A DNA stretch of 64,000 bases from Echinococcus granulosus. Lineage: Eukaryota > Platyhelminthes > Cestoda > Cyclophyllidea > Taeniidae. The notes below the pieces were generated by a model that did no database searches, was not told where the DNA came from, and worked only from the letters and a program-made list of their open reading frames with translations. The translations under genes and the position numbers were made by a program. Numbering within the stretch: the stretch's first letter is position 1; every line of letters starts with the position of its first letter. Positions 37,041 through 48,660 of this stretch are shown one piece after another. Location: NCBI RefSeq assembly GCF_000524195.1, contig NW_020170401.1, forward strand, positions 915,066-979,065. The letters are read 5' to 3'.

Positions 37041-38639
37041 GATTCCGCGTAGCTAAACATGCATTTTCCAACAGAAGTACAAACTCTAGCACATGAAGCG
37101 TTCGTGTAGTTGAACGTACATGCAAGTAAATTTCAAGTTACTATATTAGCGGCCAAAAAAAGTTATTTTTAGACACTATGGGTCATTGAAGCTTTTCACT
37201 TTAATGTATCAACGACTGATTACTGACATAAAGACTACCTGAAAGGCTGTGAACATGGTTGTAAGGCCATTCTATCGAGGTGAAGCACAAATTTCAGTGA
37301 CTAATTAGGCTGCATGGCAGTGTTGTCGAAGGCCAACATGAAAAAGTTCGCTGAAATCTTCTACTTTAAAAAGAAAGTATCGCAGGCGAAGGAATTGACT
37401 ACCCATAAATAGTTAGCCTCTGCGGAAACTTATCGGACTCACTTTGAGGAAAACCTCGATACTTTTGTCTTTGTCACTTTTATTCTGAGGGACTGGAGTA
37501 AACCTTATCTTGTAAAAGCGTGCTGACTTCTAAACAACCTCACGGTTGCATTGGCTGGTGGCCTTTTGAAATTTTGGGAACAAATGAGTTGAAATACTTA
37601 CTTGCAAGGTTGTGTCTCAGCCTACTCCGCAGAAAATGTATCCACGCAGTGCTAGCAATTCAACCTACTCATTTTATTCGTAATTACAACCTACGATGAT
37701 CACGCTTTTCCGCTTGTCTCACTCTCTACGCAGTTCAGCACTGTATGATCAGGTGAAGAGAGTGGGCTTTTGTGTATCAACTTCACTCGTGTATGAAAGT
37801 GAAAAGGTGGCAAATAATTTGGCTAGTTGCCTCGTGTTTTCTGACTGGTTGGTGGCTCCAAATATAATGCAAAATTCCAGAGTGGGACCTTTTTTAAGAA
37901 AAGTATTTAATGCGAACAGACAGTCACTTGCAGTGGGTACATTACTGCTTGGGTAAGGGAAACTCTCAAAGGTAGGAAATTATTACTTATTAATTGTCAT
38001 GCATATCTGGGTCAGTCTCATAGTAGGTCGGCTTGTACATTCGAAGTACTAAAGTAAGAGCAGAACTTAACACTTGGGTAGAATTGGTATTAAAATTTTT
38101 TTAGCAAATTGCCTAGGTTGTAAAATTATTTTCTTTTGGGTTCAAAAACAAATACCATTTTTCCCCCTAGAAATGTACTACGGTTCACACGTGACCACAG
38201 CCCCCTTTCCCCTAGGCAAAATGCTTCGATTGAACCATAAAACCGACTTAGGAAAAGGATTTTAGAGGCATTGAAAAGAGTTTAAAAAAGACTTTTGTCA
38301 TGAAGGTAAATAAAAAATGCCATAAATTTTTACGGGGATATTTACTGTACCATAATCATAAAGAAGAGAATGGCTTTAATCCCAGACAGTAGTGTAGGGG
38401 AGCTTTGGAAATCATGGGGGATGGACGTAAACGGAATAAAGTGAATTTTTGAGAGTGCTAGTTTAAATTAGGCACCAGGTTACAGTGAGGAAGAATTATT
38501 TGTCCTTATTTTCTTTTCAGCATAATGACTATTCTTTGGAGGGAGGAGGAGAAATTCAAATTCTTGGTAATTAACTTGCCGAAAAGTCAGCCAATCAGCG
38601 AAGCGTTCTGACGTATTCCAGTGTACTACTTTCATTGCT
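37041..38639. other. Non-coding stretch, no gene recognised
   Basis: A frame of 86 codons at 37696-37956 shows no motif and no convincing splice sites. Nothing else was recognised. Confidence 0.4.
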
Positions 38640-38799
38640 TGCTTAACCCTCGGTTTTGGTAACAGGCCGCTTACCGCTCCTCCTTAGTACCTCCACCGGG
38701 TGGCCCAGCCTCCTATACAACTCGGCGGTTCTGGGCATTACATATTCTGCCCAAGAATAATGTCTGATTTTGTCTTCTGGGGAGTCTCAGAGTGCTCCA
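38640..38799 (-). repeat. Solo terminal repeat of the TRIM-like family (reverse)
   Basis: Reverse complement of the terminal repeat over its whole length: CTCGGTTTTGG, then GTACCTCCACCGGGTGGCCC, ATATTCTGCCCAAGAATAA, TTGTCTTCTGGGGAGTCT and GTGCTCCA. No core lies on either side. Confidence 0.55.
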
Positions 38800-41219
38800 C
38801 CACGAATATTAAATGAGGCGACAGAAATAACTCTCCAACGTCGGATTCCAAAAGAGTTAAGCAAAAGTTTCTCAGTCATTTCGCAAAATGCTTTTGTTAC
38901 TACCAGTTTATTTTTCAAAAAAATCTCATTGGGGGATGAAAGTGAAGCATCGTTTTAGGGTCTCCATTAAATGATTGTGTATTCTGTCAAGTCAGCTCTC
39001 CAGAGGCTGCATTGCCATCTGCTTGTCCTTCTTCATTGGTAGCAGTGAGTTTCCTTTTAAGTGGGTATGGGCCTTTACACCCCTGGAGGATGGCCGACGC
39101 TGATATGGTGAGAGCGGTGAAAAACCAGCCCGTTTTAGATGATTTTAGAATCTTGGCTTTTGCAAACTAGATACACCATGCCCAAACGTCAAGAAATGAC
39201 GACATCTAGTAAATGTGAGAGAATCTTCCGGAACCCACAACAAAAGGGCACCGAAAACTACTTAGACTTTTGCCAATTTCCCCTATCTCGAGTCTCTCAT
39301 GATAGTCAGTCCTGTCCACAGCATCGCCATGAACTTGCTTAGTCTCTAGAATCTACACACCTATCTATTCTTCTCTGATATACATCTGCCTAAGAGTAAC
39401 CATTTAGGTCTTCAGTAAGTACTGCTATCAACATTTAATTTCCCAGGTATCACAGGAGCTTCTGAAATGTTTAAAGAGGTGGCATTACTATGGGAGCCTA
39501 ATTTTTGTCTTCAACTTTCTGATGACTTAATGTGTTTGGCTACCTTATAAATTATTTCTACTGTCGCAAGTCTCTCCTTGAAACGTATTTAACCGCGAGA
39601 CAGGGGAAGAGAAATGGTTGACGTAAGGATTTTGTCGCCTAAGGAGAATGTCCACTACCTCAGAAGGGACACTACATACAGTGTAGTTGGCAGTGATTAT
39701 GAAGTATCGCATCCTCTACAGAACTAACGGTATTAAGAAACAGAATGGTCCTTAGGAAGCATATTTCGTATACCGATCATATTTAATAGGAAAATTGGCC
39801 CCAAGGTAAAATGGAAATGTTCAGTATCTTGTCCTCGAACTTATGCATAGATTGTCCTTCTCCGTCATTTGTCGGCAATATTGTATAAATGTCAGAAGTG
39901 GAGGCGGTTTTAGTGGTTATTTCCCTCATTATGTGATCCAGAAGTCATCGAGATTGTTGGTTGCTTAAAGTGACTTCCCTCATAGCCGACGTCAGTGCAC
40001 CATTCGAAGTCATCCAAAATGTGTGATGGAGGAAGTTTTGCTGTTAATTTCGAGAAGTTTTGGATGATGATCCTACTGGATGATAATTATTGCCTTGGCT
40101 ATAAGACTCAGAAGGTTGTGGGTTTGATAGTCAATGATATGGTACCGTCCCTATGCTCTGTGTTACCGCTCTTGTCTCAAATAATGATCGTGACATGATC
40201 AAGTGGAGAATAGATTTATCCTCTCGTTTGCTTGGCATCACCCAGCTTTGGTGACCTTGGTCTAGCCTAATAGCTTGGTATACCCTTTTTCTCCAATTAG
40301 ACTGTAAAGCCCGTAGAGTTGCCTGTTACTACAGACTGAGGCCTGACTTTTGCTTTCTGTGAAAAGAAACTTTAAGGAAAATTGATGTTGAAGGAATGAC
40401 AATAACTAATGCGTTCTTACACGCTGATGAATGGGAAGGAAGGAGTTGCCGTCGGTCTCAAAATGGAAGGGGGAAGGAGGAGGGAGAGAGAGAGCAAGTA
40501 GGAGATTAGGCAATTAGGAGAGGTGGGGTGGGAAAGAAGGATGAGTGATAACCCACTGAACAGCCATTAAGCTCGATGCTTCCATTAGGCGGAAGTCACA
40601 TGTGTCTCTTCGCATGGAAGTTCATTCAGTCACTATTAAGCAAAAAATGGTGTACCAGTCGCCCCATTTATCCCACATATAAATTGCTTGGTCCCTTTTT
40701 AACGAAGTTTATTTTATTCTGAAAATTATTTATTTTTTGTAATGAGATAGGATCGGTGGGTTTCCCTCTTCCACCTCAGCCTTCATACCTTCAAAACGAG
40801 CAGACGAGTGACACGAAGACATGCCTTGTTGGGTAAGGGCAAATAAGGGGTTACAGATACCACCTTTTGAGCCGGTATAAGGGATGCTTCCTCCTCGGAG
40901 GTCCAATAGGATCTAATCCGCCACTGAAGTTCTCACCCACTGACCGCATCTCGCCTGAAAGGCACAGTCAGACAAATATGTATGACAGTACCTTCCCTTT
41001 TCCACTTCTTACACTGCACGACTGAGTTTTGCCAAAGGTGATTTGGTTACACAAAAATACACTAAAATAAAAAATAATTTAGATGTGATGAGAGTGAACA
41101 CAACATGTAAAACGTATATTAGACTGTGCATAGAACAAAATTACGCAGAAATGATCCTTTTTACAGATAAATTCGCAATTTCACAATTAAATTGGCTTCT
41201 AATTAACAGCAAAAACAAT
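38800..41219. other. Non-coding stretch with a purine tract and a second repeat family
   Basis: No gene recognised. A purine-rich low-complexity tract lies at about 40466-40500. The segment 40748-40815 resembles 62770-62835 near the MFSD3 gene, suggesting an additional dispersed repeat. No coding signal is visible. Confidence 0.4.
40748..40815 (+). repeat. Dispersed repeat B, copy 1
   Basis: Resembles 62770-62835 in the same orientation: both have a T-G-G-block followed by TTTCCCTC, TCCACCTC, GCCTTC and CAGACGAGT at matching spacing. Boundaries and family are unknown. Confidence 0.4.
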
Positions 41220-41408
41220 AAAATTTACTTTTTGACCAAAGACGGAAAGTATTGAGGGAAGCATGAGCTATCGCGAGTGGCAGTACAGTCGGTGAAGTTG
41301 CGAACTCCGCAATCTGCATAAGGTGGCAAAAGGCTTTTCAGTTCTTATTTCTTGTTGAAATATTTTTGACTATTTATAAACGCTGTTAAGTGTACGGTAA
41401 AGATAAGT
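41220..41408 (-). repeat. Inverted copy adjoining assembly gap 1
   Basis: These bases, read on the minus strand, match 53424-53610 on the plus strand base for base except at the base adjoining the gap. Farther out the similarity decays gradually over about 50 bases before vanishing. It abuts the run of Ns. Confidence 0.9.
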
Positions 41409-41508
41409 NNNNNNNNNNNNNNNNNNNNNNNNNNNNNNNNNNNNNNNNNNNNNNNNNNNNNNNNNNNNNNNNNNNNNNNNNNNNNNNNNNNNNNNNNNNN
41501 NNNNNNNN
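41409..41508. other. Assembly gap, 100 Ns
   Basis: Exactly 100 N characters, a conventional placeholder for a gap of unknown size. It removes the C-terminal end of the GPCR encoded on the minus strand; any frame read through it is not real sequence. Confidence 0.99.
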
Positions 41509-42613
41509 TGTAGTCGGCCGAGTTCTGCGGTTCCGACCGCGACTGTTCTCCCGTGACGCCCGTGTTTTTCTCCTCCGAAAATGAGGGTCTCGGATTTTCT
41601 CCAAGGAGGCACGAGAACGGAGTAAGAAGCATCTGCTTTAGATAGGCGCGAAACTTGGGCCAGGTTATCAGATAGACGAAACAGTTGATTGTCGAGTTAA
41701 GTAGACTGCCATTGTACGCCATTGCGGCTGTGATGTGTCTTGCGAGGTAGACCAAACACCAGTGATTTCCGAGGGCGATAATCATACGAATTATTCCGTT
41801 GGGTAGAAAGGGTGTGATGAGGACGGTGAACGTGGTCAGTACGATCATAATAGTCCTGTGAATACGTCTGTTTATCCGATCAAAAGCCATGTTACGTTCC
41901 TTGTCTTTGGCGGATCGTGTTTTCCTCCAATGCCTTAAACGACGTGCCTGAGTCAAGATCTTTACTGTAAAGGCTGTGAGTAGAATCAGTGGGAGAATGG
42001 TGAAGAAGAGGATGTCAGTAAAGGCGTCAATGGAGAATGATATAGTAGCCGCGTTGCAGAGTTGTAGTTCTTCAAAAATAATAGTTAATACTGTGGGGAT
42101 GCGAACGATCAGAGAGCCTATGATCGCACCAATAAGGGCTTGAATGGCCCACTTATCACCAGCTTTGCTTCTTAATGCCATTGGGTGACAGATGAGCATA
42201 AAGCGCTCGAAAGCGATGAGTACAATGGTCCAGTTGCGAAATAGTGCGAGGAAATTGCTGATGCCATCGAAGATGTGGAGATGCATATTCTCATACTTGC
42301 CTAAGCGGACAATAACTGTAACCACACGTGAGATTGACAGCGTTGCCAGGTACAGAGTGTCGACTATTGAGTTAGCGATTAGTAGTAAACGTGTAGTTTG
42401 CTGAGTAATGGGATAGCGGATGAAGAGGATGGAGCATAAAAGACTGGTAACAAGTCCAATACATGTGATGGGAATCCCGAAGATGGTGACGGAGACAAAG
42501 TATATCTCTTGAGTCACCTGGACAATGGACTTGGAGGAGTCCCAGGGAACAGTGTAGGTGGGTAGAAAGCACTCTGGTGCGGGAAGTGTATTGTTGCAGG
42601 CCTCCTTTAGCAT
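41509..42613 (-). CDS. Class A (rhodopsin-like) GPCR, divergent peptide-receptor type, 3' end in gap
   Basis: A single-exon seven-helix receptor of at least 368 residues. Approximate helices: TM1 38-64, TM2 74-97, TM3 117-142, TM4 156-180, TM5 197-221, TM6 253-280, TM7 286-317. Class A hallmarks are present in altered form: ERF (135-137) where DRY is usual, and NCFVY (310-314) where NPxxY is usual. The segment LLNSTINCFVYLI followed by WPKFR resembles FMRFamide-receptor-like proteins (LNSSxNFxIY..GKKFR), so a neuropeptide ligand is the best guess. The cysteine normally at the start of TM3 is missing, while C186 in extracellular loop 2 remains. The N-terminus has sequons (NNT). The start is the ATG of MLKEACNNTL; the open frame extends 19 codons further upstream to a TGA, with no other ATG. 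The third intracellular loop is basic. The ligand is not determinable. Confidence 0.85.
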
Positions 42614-42666
42614 GTGCAGCTGACTCCCATTCCGACATGAGGTATTGCTTAAACCGTTTCCCTCAA

Positions 42667-42706
42667 CCAATCACAAAGCAATGCTGCTGAAGTCTTTGCT
42701 GATTGG
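42667..42706. promoter_or_regulatory. Inverted pair of CCAAT-type boxes upstream of the GPCR
   Basis: CCAATCACAAAG at 42667-42678 and CTTTGCTGATTGG at 42694-42706 form an inverted repeat separated by 15 bases, about 55-95 bases upstream of the GPCR start codon. Two opposed CCAAT boxes at such a distance are typical of metazoan promoters; a promoter role here is inference. Confidence 0.4.
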
Positions 42707-42713
42707 CTACCGA

Positions 42714-43357
42714 CTGTAATGCGGTTTCCAGCTTTCTTTTTCCTTATTTGTTGCTCACTTGGGTCAACTTTTTGATCATCCTCTTTTCAAAAGATTGTAG
42801 CAAGTCAGAAGAAGGCCAGGTTTATATGTTTGATGCAAGAGATTTCAATTAAGCCCATTAACATTCACACAGTTCGCCAATTCAACTCGCCCACTTAATA
42901 TTCAACCGCATCAATTAAACTTCATTACTAATTTAGGGGAAATTTTATTATTCTCAGAATTTTTTAGGCCATTAATGGCTAAAACATTTAGGCACCTAGC
43001 TTTTTAGGATGAACGCCAATTTTGCCGGTGTTAAAAGATTGAATAACTCCTATTCCATTAAAATTCTTAACATCGCGGATCACGTGATAGAAATAGTAAA
43101 TATGCATTAAACCACAATGTGATGTTTTTTTGGACAAACTATTCTGTTTATGCGTTCCTGACCAACCATGATTACATTCGGCAGTTTTATGAAGACAAAA
43201 TAACATGAGGACATATGTGAGAGCATTTGTGTGTAGTTTTGTCAAAACATTGCAATTATGTGTGATACCGGTGGTTCCTTTTTTGTTTTAAAAGAATGCC
43301 TATAATATAAATGAGGTGATAGGTAAAATACACTTTTTAATAAATTTGGCAGATCAA
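42714..43357. other. Intergenic stretch upstream of the GPCR
   Basis: AT-rich, no exon recognised. Any 5' untranslated exon of the minus-strand GPCR would lie here. A weak half-dyad, TGTGTGATACCGGTGG, is found at 43259. Confidence 0.35.
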
Positions 43358-44340
43358 GGTAGCGCTCCGAATTTTTTCCCTGGCATTAAAAGAGGGCATA
43401 ATGCTAGGACAGAAAATGGCTTGGAGGTCATGACCCCAGCGGAGGTACAATCGCAGAGCCTTAGGTGCCCACGAAGCCAAACCGATGAGTTAGACAAATT
43501 GTCAAAGTACAATATAGCCCCTTTTCCTTTTCAAGTGCCGTACCTTTTGTCAACCTTTGGCGCGACTACTAAGTGATGTCCGACGCAGGTCATCGAATTG
43601 GCGTGTGTTGGAGAAGACATCGAACCGTAATTGGCGATTCTACTAGATTTAGAGTTCCAGCCTTTTTAAAAATCGTATTGGGGGATGGAGAGATGTGCTG
43701 GTCATCATCTTTGTCCATCGCTAATGGTAAGGCCACAGGTCTAAAAGCGAGGTCATGCAATAAGGGGCAGGGGTAAAAATAGTGTCGTAGTGACAATAAT
43801 TTGCTTCTATTCCTCGTTGTCACCTTGTTCTCACTTCAGTGCTGTCCAACTATACACCTACCTGGATTCTATGCAGCAAGTAGAGAGGTGGAGGAAGTCT
43901 CGCAAGTTCACTTAACTGCCATTGTCAAGCTGATAGCGTAAACAGCTCCATAAAGAACTTATCTAGATGGTTCACGGCCATGGCTGGTACGGCTTCAGTT
44001 ACTACTAACATTTCTGCAGAACCCGGAACCATGGGTAGTTGCCGTCGGTGGGTGTCATATGCAACTTTTCTGGTGGGGGTGGTCGCAGACTCTCCCATTA
44101 GCTGTACATGCTCTTCTCCCCCTCACTTTAAGGTTGAGCAATTTAGAAATGGAAATTAGGGTAGTTGTCATTTAAGAATAAGTTCACCTTTTTGCTGCCC
44201 TCATCTTTCCTAAAGTGGTAAAAGTCATAGTAGCATGACAATAGATGTCTTGCTGAAGTAAAAAAGGGGTTCGAGGCTATCATTATGGCTCAGAGGCGAT
44301 TTCACCGGGCGGACCTTCAAACCTCAGCGACTTATTTGTT
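43358..44340 (+). mobile_element. TRIM-like element, copy 5 (both terminal repeats)
   Basis: The left terminal repeat begins near GTAGCGCTCCGAATTT (43359) and ends near 43498 with CCAAACCGATGAGTTAGACA. The core includes GTCCATCGCTAATGGTAAGG, CTCACTTCAGTGCTGTCC, AGAGAGGTGGAGGAAG and ATTTCTGCAGAACCCGG. A diverged right terminal repeat occupies about 44194-44340 (CATCTTTCCTAAAGTGG and CACCGGGCGGACCTTCAAA). Confidence 0.65.
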
Positions 44341-44971
44341 TGTGTAATAAATACAGTGTTGAAAAAACCATCCCAACGTTACATCATGCCTGCAAAGCTG
44401 TTCAGAGTGCCAAAATTGGGAAAAAGAAAAATTACTCATGGCCATCACACGGTGAGTTAGCGCCTATTGTAATCACAGTGAGAGTCTGCATTCAGGCTCT
44501 GGATCAGGATGGCAGTTCCACAGGCGTATCCATTGCTTCGATTTCCTCTCCCACAGCGCCTTTGATTTCACTTTTTTTGCGCTATGCTTAGAGCATCTAT
44601 GAGATAGCTAGCGTTACCTTAACTCATCACACCAGGATCTCGTAGATACCTTTTCTCAAAGATGCAGTAAAATGTTAGTTCGAGCTGCAGGCATTCCGTA
44701 CGCAGTCTTGAGCTATAATTTATGAACGAATTTTACTTATTTGTGCATATCTTAATCTGAAAAAAACTCTTGATTTTTTTTCCATATATTTTTAATTACT
44801 AAACAGTTTCCGAACTCTCACCATCCAAATGTTAGTCCCTACAAATTAATTCTTGTAGTTAATTCTGTTGATAGCTCTTTTTTATCCACATGGGAGGGCA
44901 GACAAGTGGTGTCACACTAAACTATGAAGACGACTAATCACGCAGTAGTTACTGCAATACCATATTCATTC

Positions 44972-45151
44972 GATTAACTACTCGTTTTGGTTTCGCAGGG
45001 ACTTAAGGCGCCGCCTTCTTACTTCCGCTGGGCGGCACGGACCCTAGGCTATGTGAGTTGCCCCTCCAACCCCTACGTACGTCGGCAATACGTTTTTCTG
45101 TCCCAGTATTATATCTCCATTCGACTTCAGGGAAGACTCGGGGCGACACAT
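44972..45151 (-). repeat. Solo terminal repeat of the TRIM-like family (reverse, complete)
   Basis: A full-length reverse copy of about 180 bases: TTTTGGTTTCGCAGGGACTT, then CTTCCGCTGGGCGGCACGG, TACGTACGTCGGCAATACG, CTGTCCCAGTATTAT, CGACTTCAGGGAAGACTCGG and CGACACA at the end. Neither flank carries core sequence, the signature of a solo LTR. Confidence 0.65.
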
Positions 45152-46185
45152 TACATCTAAGAAATAATTTGGCTCACGATGAAGTTGTTTGAAATTTCAC
45201 CTTTTGTTTGATTAAGCATCATTGCTTGTGAGGGGGGGGAAAGACCCAATATAACCACCCTCTAATTATTACGGTGAACAGGCAATGCAACCGCAGCTTG
45301 TCATTTTCAACGAGCAAGTCGCCTAGCTTCAGATGAATTCATCCGTAATTATTTACGCTTGATTTTGCCTTCTTATGAACTTGCATAATTAATTGCCTTG
45401 GACAAACAGCTAATTATTCATAATTACTGTCGCGAATTCGCGAAGACTATTTGAATTACATCCTGCTTAAATGTGTCATTTATGGATTAAGCTTCGTTAA
45501 AAACACACATCAAATTCACACAGCCAAAAAAAGTCAAGTTGGCGGTTCTTTGGGGGTGGGCTATAAGCGCCCAACGTTAATAATGAAAAAGTCACAGGAG
45601 ATATTGTGCAAAATTCCGAAATTTTTTTTTAAGCGAAGCGGTTCGAGAAAACTTCTTTACAATCGTAAAGAAGGGCAGTCATTCTAACAACGGTGGTTAC
45701 TCGAAATTCAACGACTACTTATAAAAAGGATTCCGACTGCTGAGGTAATTTCATTTGGTTTAAATAATTTTTCTTTCAAAATAGAAGAAATGTTGTTTTT
45801 ATATCTTCCACTAAAAGATTTGTAAGTTTGGGATTTTTTGATTACGTATTCGCAGTCTAAAGGCTGTTTTTAATCGCCAAAAAGCAGCTCGTTGGTGTTT
45901 TAAAAAATAATTCATGGGTAATTTTTAATGCTTTGTTCTGGTTCGCCCATTTTAGATTTCTAATTACCTTCGCAAATGGATGAATTGGGAAGTACAGGTA
46001 AACAAAGTGCTCTTGAAATGCCTAGGCGATTTAATCAAATTTGGTAAATGGATGAGAACAATAAACGACAAAACGACCAAATTCTGTTAAAAATTTTTAG
46101 GGAATGTAAATGAATTTGTCTGGCATTCAATGCTGCTCATTTGCTTACTTCTCTGGCTGAAGTTCATAGCGGTATGGAAGCCAAG
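45152..46185. other. Non-coding stretch, no gene recognised
   Basis: AT-rich with short spurious frames; nothing recognised. Confidence 0.4.
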
Positions 46186-46350
46186 TGTAGCGTCCCGAGA
46201 CTCCCTGAAGACGAAAGAAGACACAACACTCGGGCAGAATACATATATTCAACACGAAGAAGGTGTCTGGGCTATTGGCATGGCCCAAAAGACCAGCCCA
46301 CCCAGTGAGGTACAAGGGGGCTAATTCAAAGTACAAAAGTGACGCCTCAT
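46186..46350 (+). repeat. Solo terminal repeat of the TRIM-like family
   Basis: Begins TGTAGCGTCCCGAGACTCC, the clearest example of the family start, and continues GACGAAAGAAGACACAACAC, TCGGGCAGAATACATATA, GCATGGCCCAAAAGACCAGC and CCCAGTGAGGTACAAG. The right end decays; the core is not recognisable beyond it. Confidence 0.6.
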
Positions 46351-47089
46351 CAAAACCGAGGGATAAACCACTATCGTATTACACAAGGCTATGCTGCCTC
46401 ACAGGCGGTCACTAAAAAGTAAAGATGCCAACATTTTGGGAGCACTCGAATAACCTTCGTCAACCATACACGCAAGGGGTAAAAGGTGGGAGGTCCACAA
46501 ACTAGCTTCTGGTTGAACCGAACAAACGAAGCTAAATCTCACTTTTGATATTCATGTTTCAACTGTTTAAAAGTTCATTACCACTGTTCAAAGTTCATCA
46601 CTTCACTTCTCATTTTAATAATGCCAAATACCTTTCGTCAACGCCCCCTTTTAATCGCCACTTTGCGCTTGCGTCTTCCTTCTTTCATCCTCTTAAGCAT
46701 CCTTTTTTTACGGAAAAGGAAAGTTCTTTCTTTCACCGAGGCGAGTGATCATATTTTCTGTTCACTGTACCTCGTAAAAATATCTACCATTGCGAAAAAC
46801 AACAATTTAATACAAGCGGATTTGGATGTTGACGGTTTTCTTAAAACTGAGACAGAAGTTATTAGAATGTCATTCAAGTTTATCTGATAATCTAGCATTC
46901 AATAACAAAATACATTAAAATGACTTCGGAATCAAGGCTAGAAATACTGAGTTATTGGAGAAGACAGTTTAAATGTATCCCCCTAACCTCTCATTTGATG
47001 TGAGCATGAGTTACCTCTATTAACTTTACGGGTTTATTTGCTCCCTCCCTCCTCTCTCCATTGAGTGTGCCATAGAGGAATTACAACAA

Positions 47090-47560
47090 GCATTAGCATA
47101 GTCTGGGGGTCATGCCGCCCAGCGGAGGTACAAAGATGGAAACTTAAGTGCTAGCGTAAACAAAAGGAAGAGCTATACAAATAATTAAAGGGTTACATAA
47201 CCCATCTCTCCTTTTGGGCGCGGTCCTTGGCGCTCCCCTTGGCAAACCTCCGACGTCGGCCATCACAACGTAGTAAGTGCTGTAAGAACGGCACCTATAA
47301 ACCAATCGCGCCAATTATACGGTTTTCGTTCTACGGAGGAGAAGTCTGACCGCAACGTCACTGATCCCTCTCAATAAGTCCACTGGATCTGAGGTTTCGC
47401 CCGGTTCAAGAACTGCATTGAAGGAAGGGAAAATGCGCAGACCATCACGTATGTTCATCGCTAGTCCTAAGAGCACTGAACTTAAGGTAGGGCTATTGAA
47501 CAATGGGTATCCTATAAATAAATGTTCCAATTTTTACCGTATCAGAGGCGGCAATAAATC
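47090..47560 (+). mobile_element. TRIM-like element, truncated copy
   Basis: Starts within the left terminal repeat (GGGTCATGCCGCCCAGCGG, AGGTACAAAG) and continues into the core (CTCCCCTTGGCAAACCTCC, CAACGTCACTGATCCCTC, TCCACTGGATCTGAGG, TTCATCGCTAGTCCTAAGAG). It is lost near 47560; the rest of the core and the right terminal repeat are missing. Confidence 0.6.
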
Positions 47561-48660
47561 TCCTTAACGGGCCGAATCGGAAGCTGCTTCTGCCCTAGCC
47601 TAGGTATTTACCTTGACAGTTCTTTGTATAGAAAGGATTTTGATTTTAAGAACTCCATTTGAGTGAGAAGATTCAAATAAGGGCAGGAAAAAAAAACATT
47701 AATTCTGCAATGGATGAATTGGTTTTTGATACTTAACCTTAACAGCGTGAAGCAAATCGCGATACCCATCCAATGTATTTTCAGGAGAATAAAAGAAGCA
47801 AAGTTAATTACGGTGTCAAAAAACTATTGAAAATTAGCAAAGCTTTGAAGACTTCTTAGGCTTTGAACACCTTAAACCCTATCCTGTTTGACATATTTAA
47901 CTACCTTAATTTAATTCAGAAAAATAACTTAATTCAAGACATTCAATTCAGACTTTACCCTCTGTATCCAGTTTGCATATTGTTGTCATCTAAGACAGTT
48001 TGACAACTTTAGTGCTTCTCTCTTCTACCTTCGTCAACCCACCCTTGGAAGGAGGAGAATGGTTAAAGGAGGACATCTTTGGCTGGATAGGTGTTATAAC
48101 TGAGGGCAGGGGAGGGAAGTTATGTGGGGTTAGGAGCTCGTTTTCTCCTAAGCAGGGATTGGTGACGTCAGCTCAGACACGAGACTTGTCTATACTGACA
48201 GGCAGTGAAATCCAATGACCTTTACTTTATATGGCCAAGTGATTAGAACCCTTCTGGACATCACAAAAATAATTACTCTAAAAATTTACCGTAATTGTAA
48301 TTAGAAAAATAGGTATATCATAGGTCCTGCAAGTAGTTTTCACCCACGGAGAGAATGAAATTTATTCAACGAAGCCCTTTTATTTATTGTTTATGCTGGA
48401 AAAAGGAGCTGGCTTTGTTAATTAATTATAAGTAGAATGTGTGAGGAAAAAGCTTGGCTAATAAAGTATCTTACTAAGCCTAAGGGCTCTGCAGTCTCTG
48501 TCGACCCCCATTTCCGTTCATTTTAAAGCGACCCTCAAAATTTACTCAGAAAGCGTCACTAATGTTGTCTTTAGAAGGTCTAAAAGGTCTACTTACGCGG
48601 CATGATTTCGCTGTTAGTCTATACAGCTTGGGTATCCTTAATTCAACCTAGATGCTGAGG
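47561..48660. other. Non-coding stretch, no gene recognised
   Basis: AT-rich sequence with one 72-codon frame at 48000-48218 that has no motif. Nothing else recognised. Confidence 0.4.

Noticed and set aside
40466..40500. Purine-rich tract considered as a satellite or regulatory element
   Set aside because: Short and imperfect; ordinary low-complexity sequence.
43573..43823. Open frames on both strands inside a TRIM-like element
   Set aside because: They are not conserved in the other copies of the element, so they are incidental.
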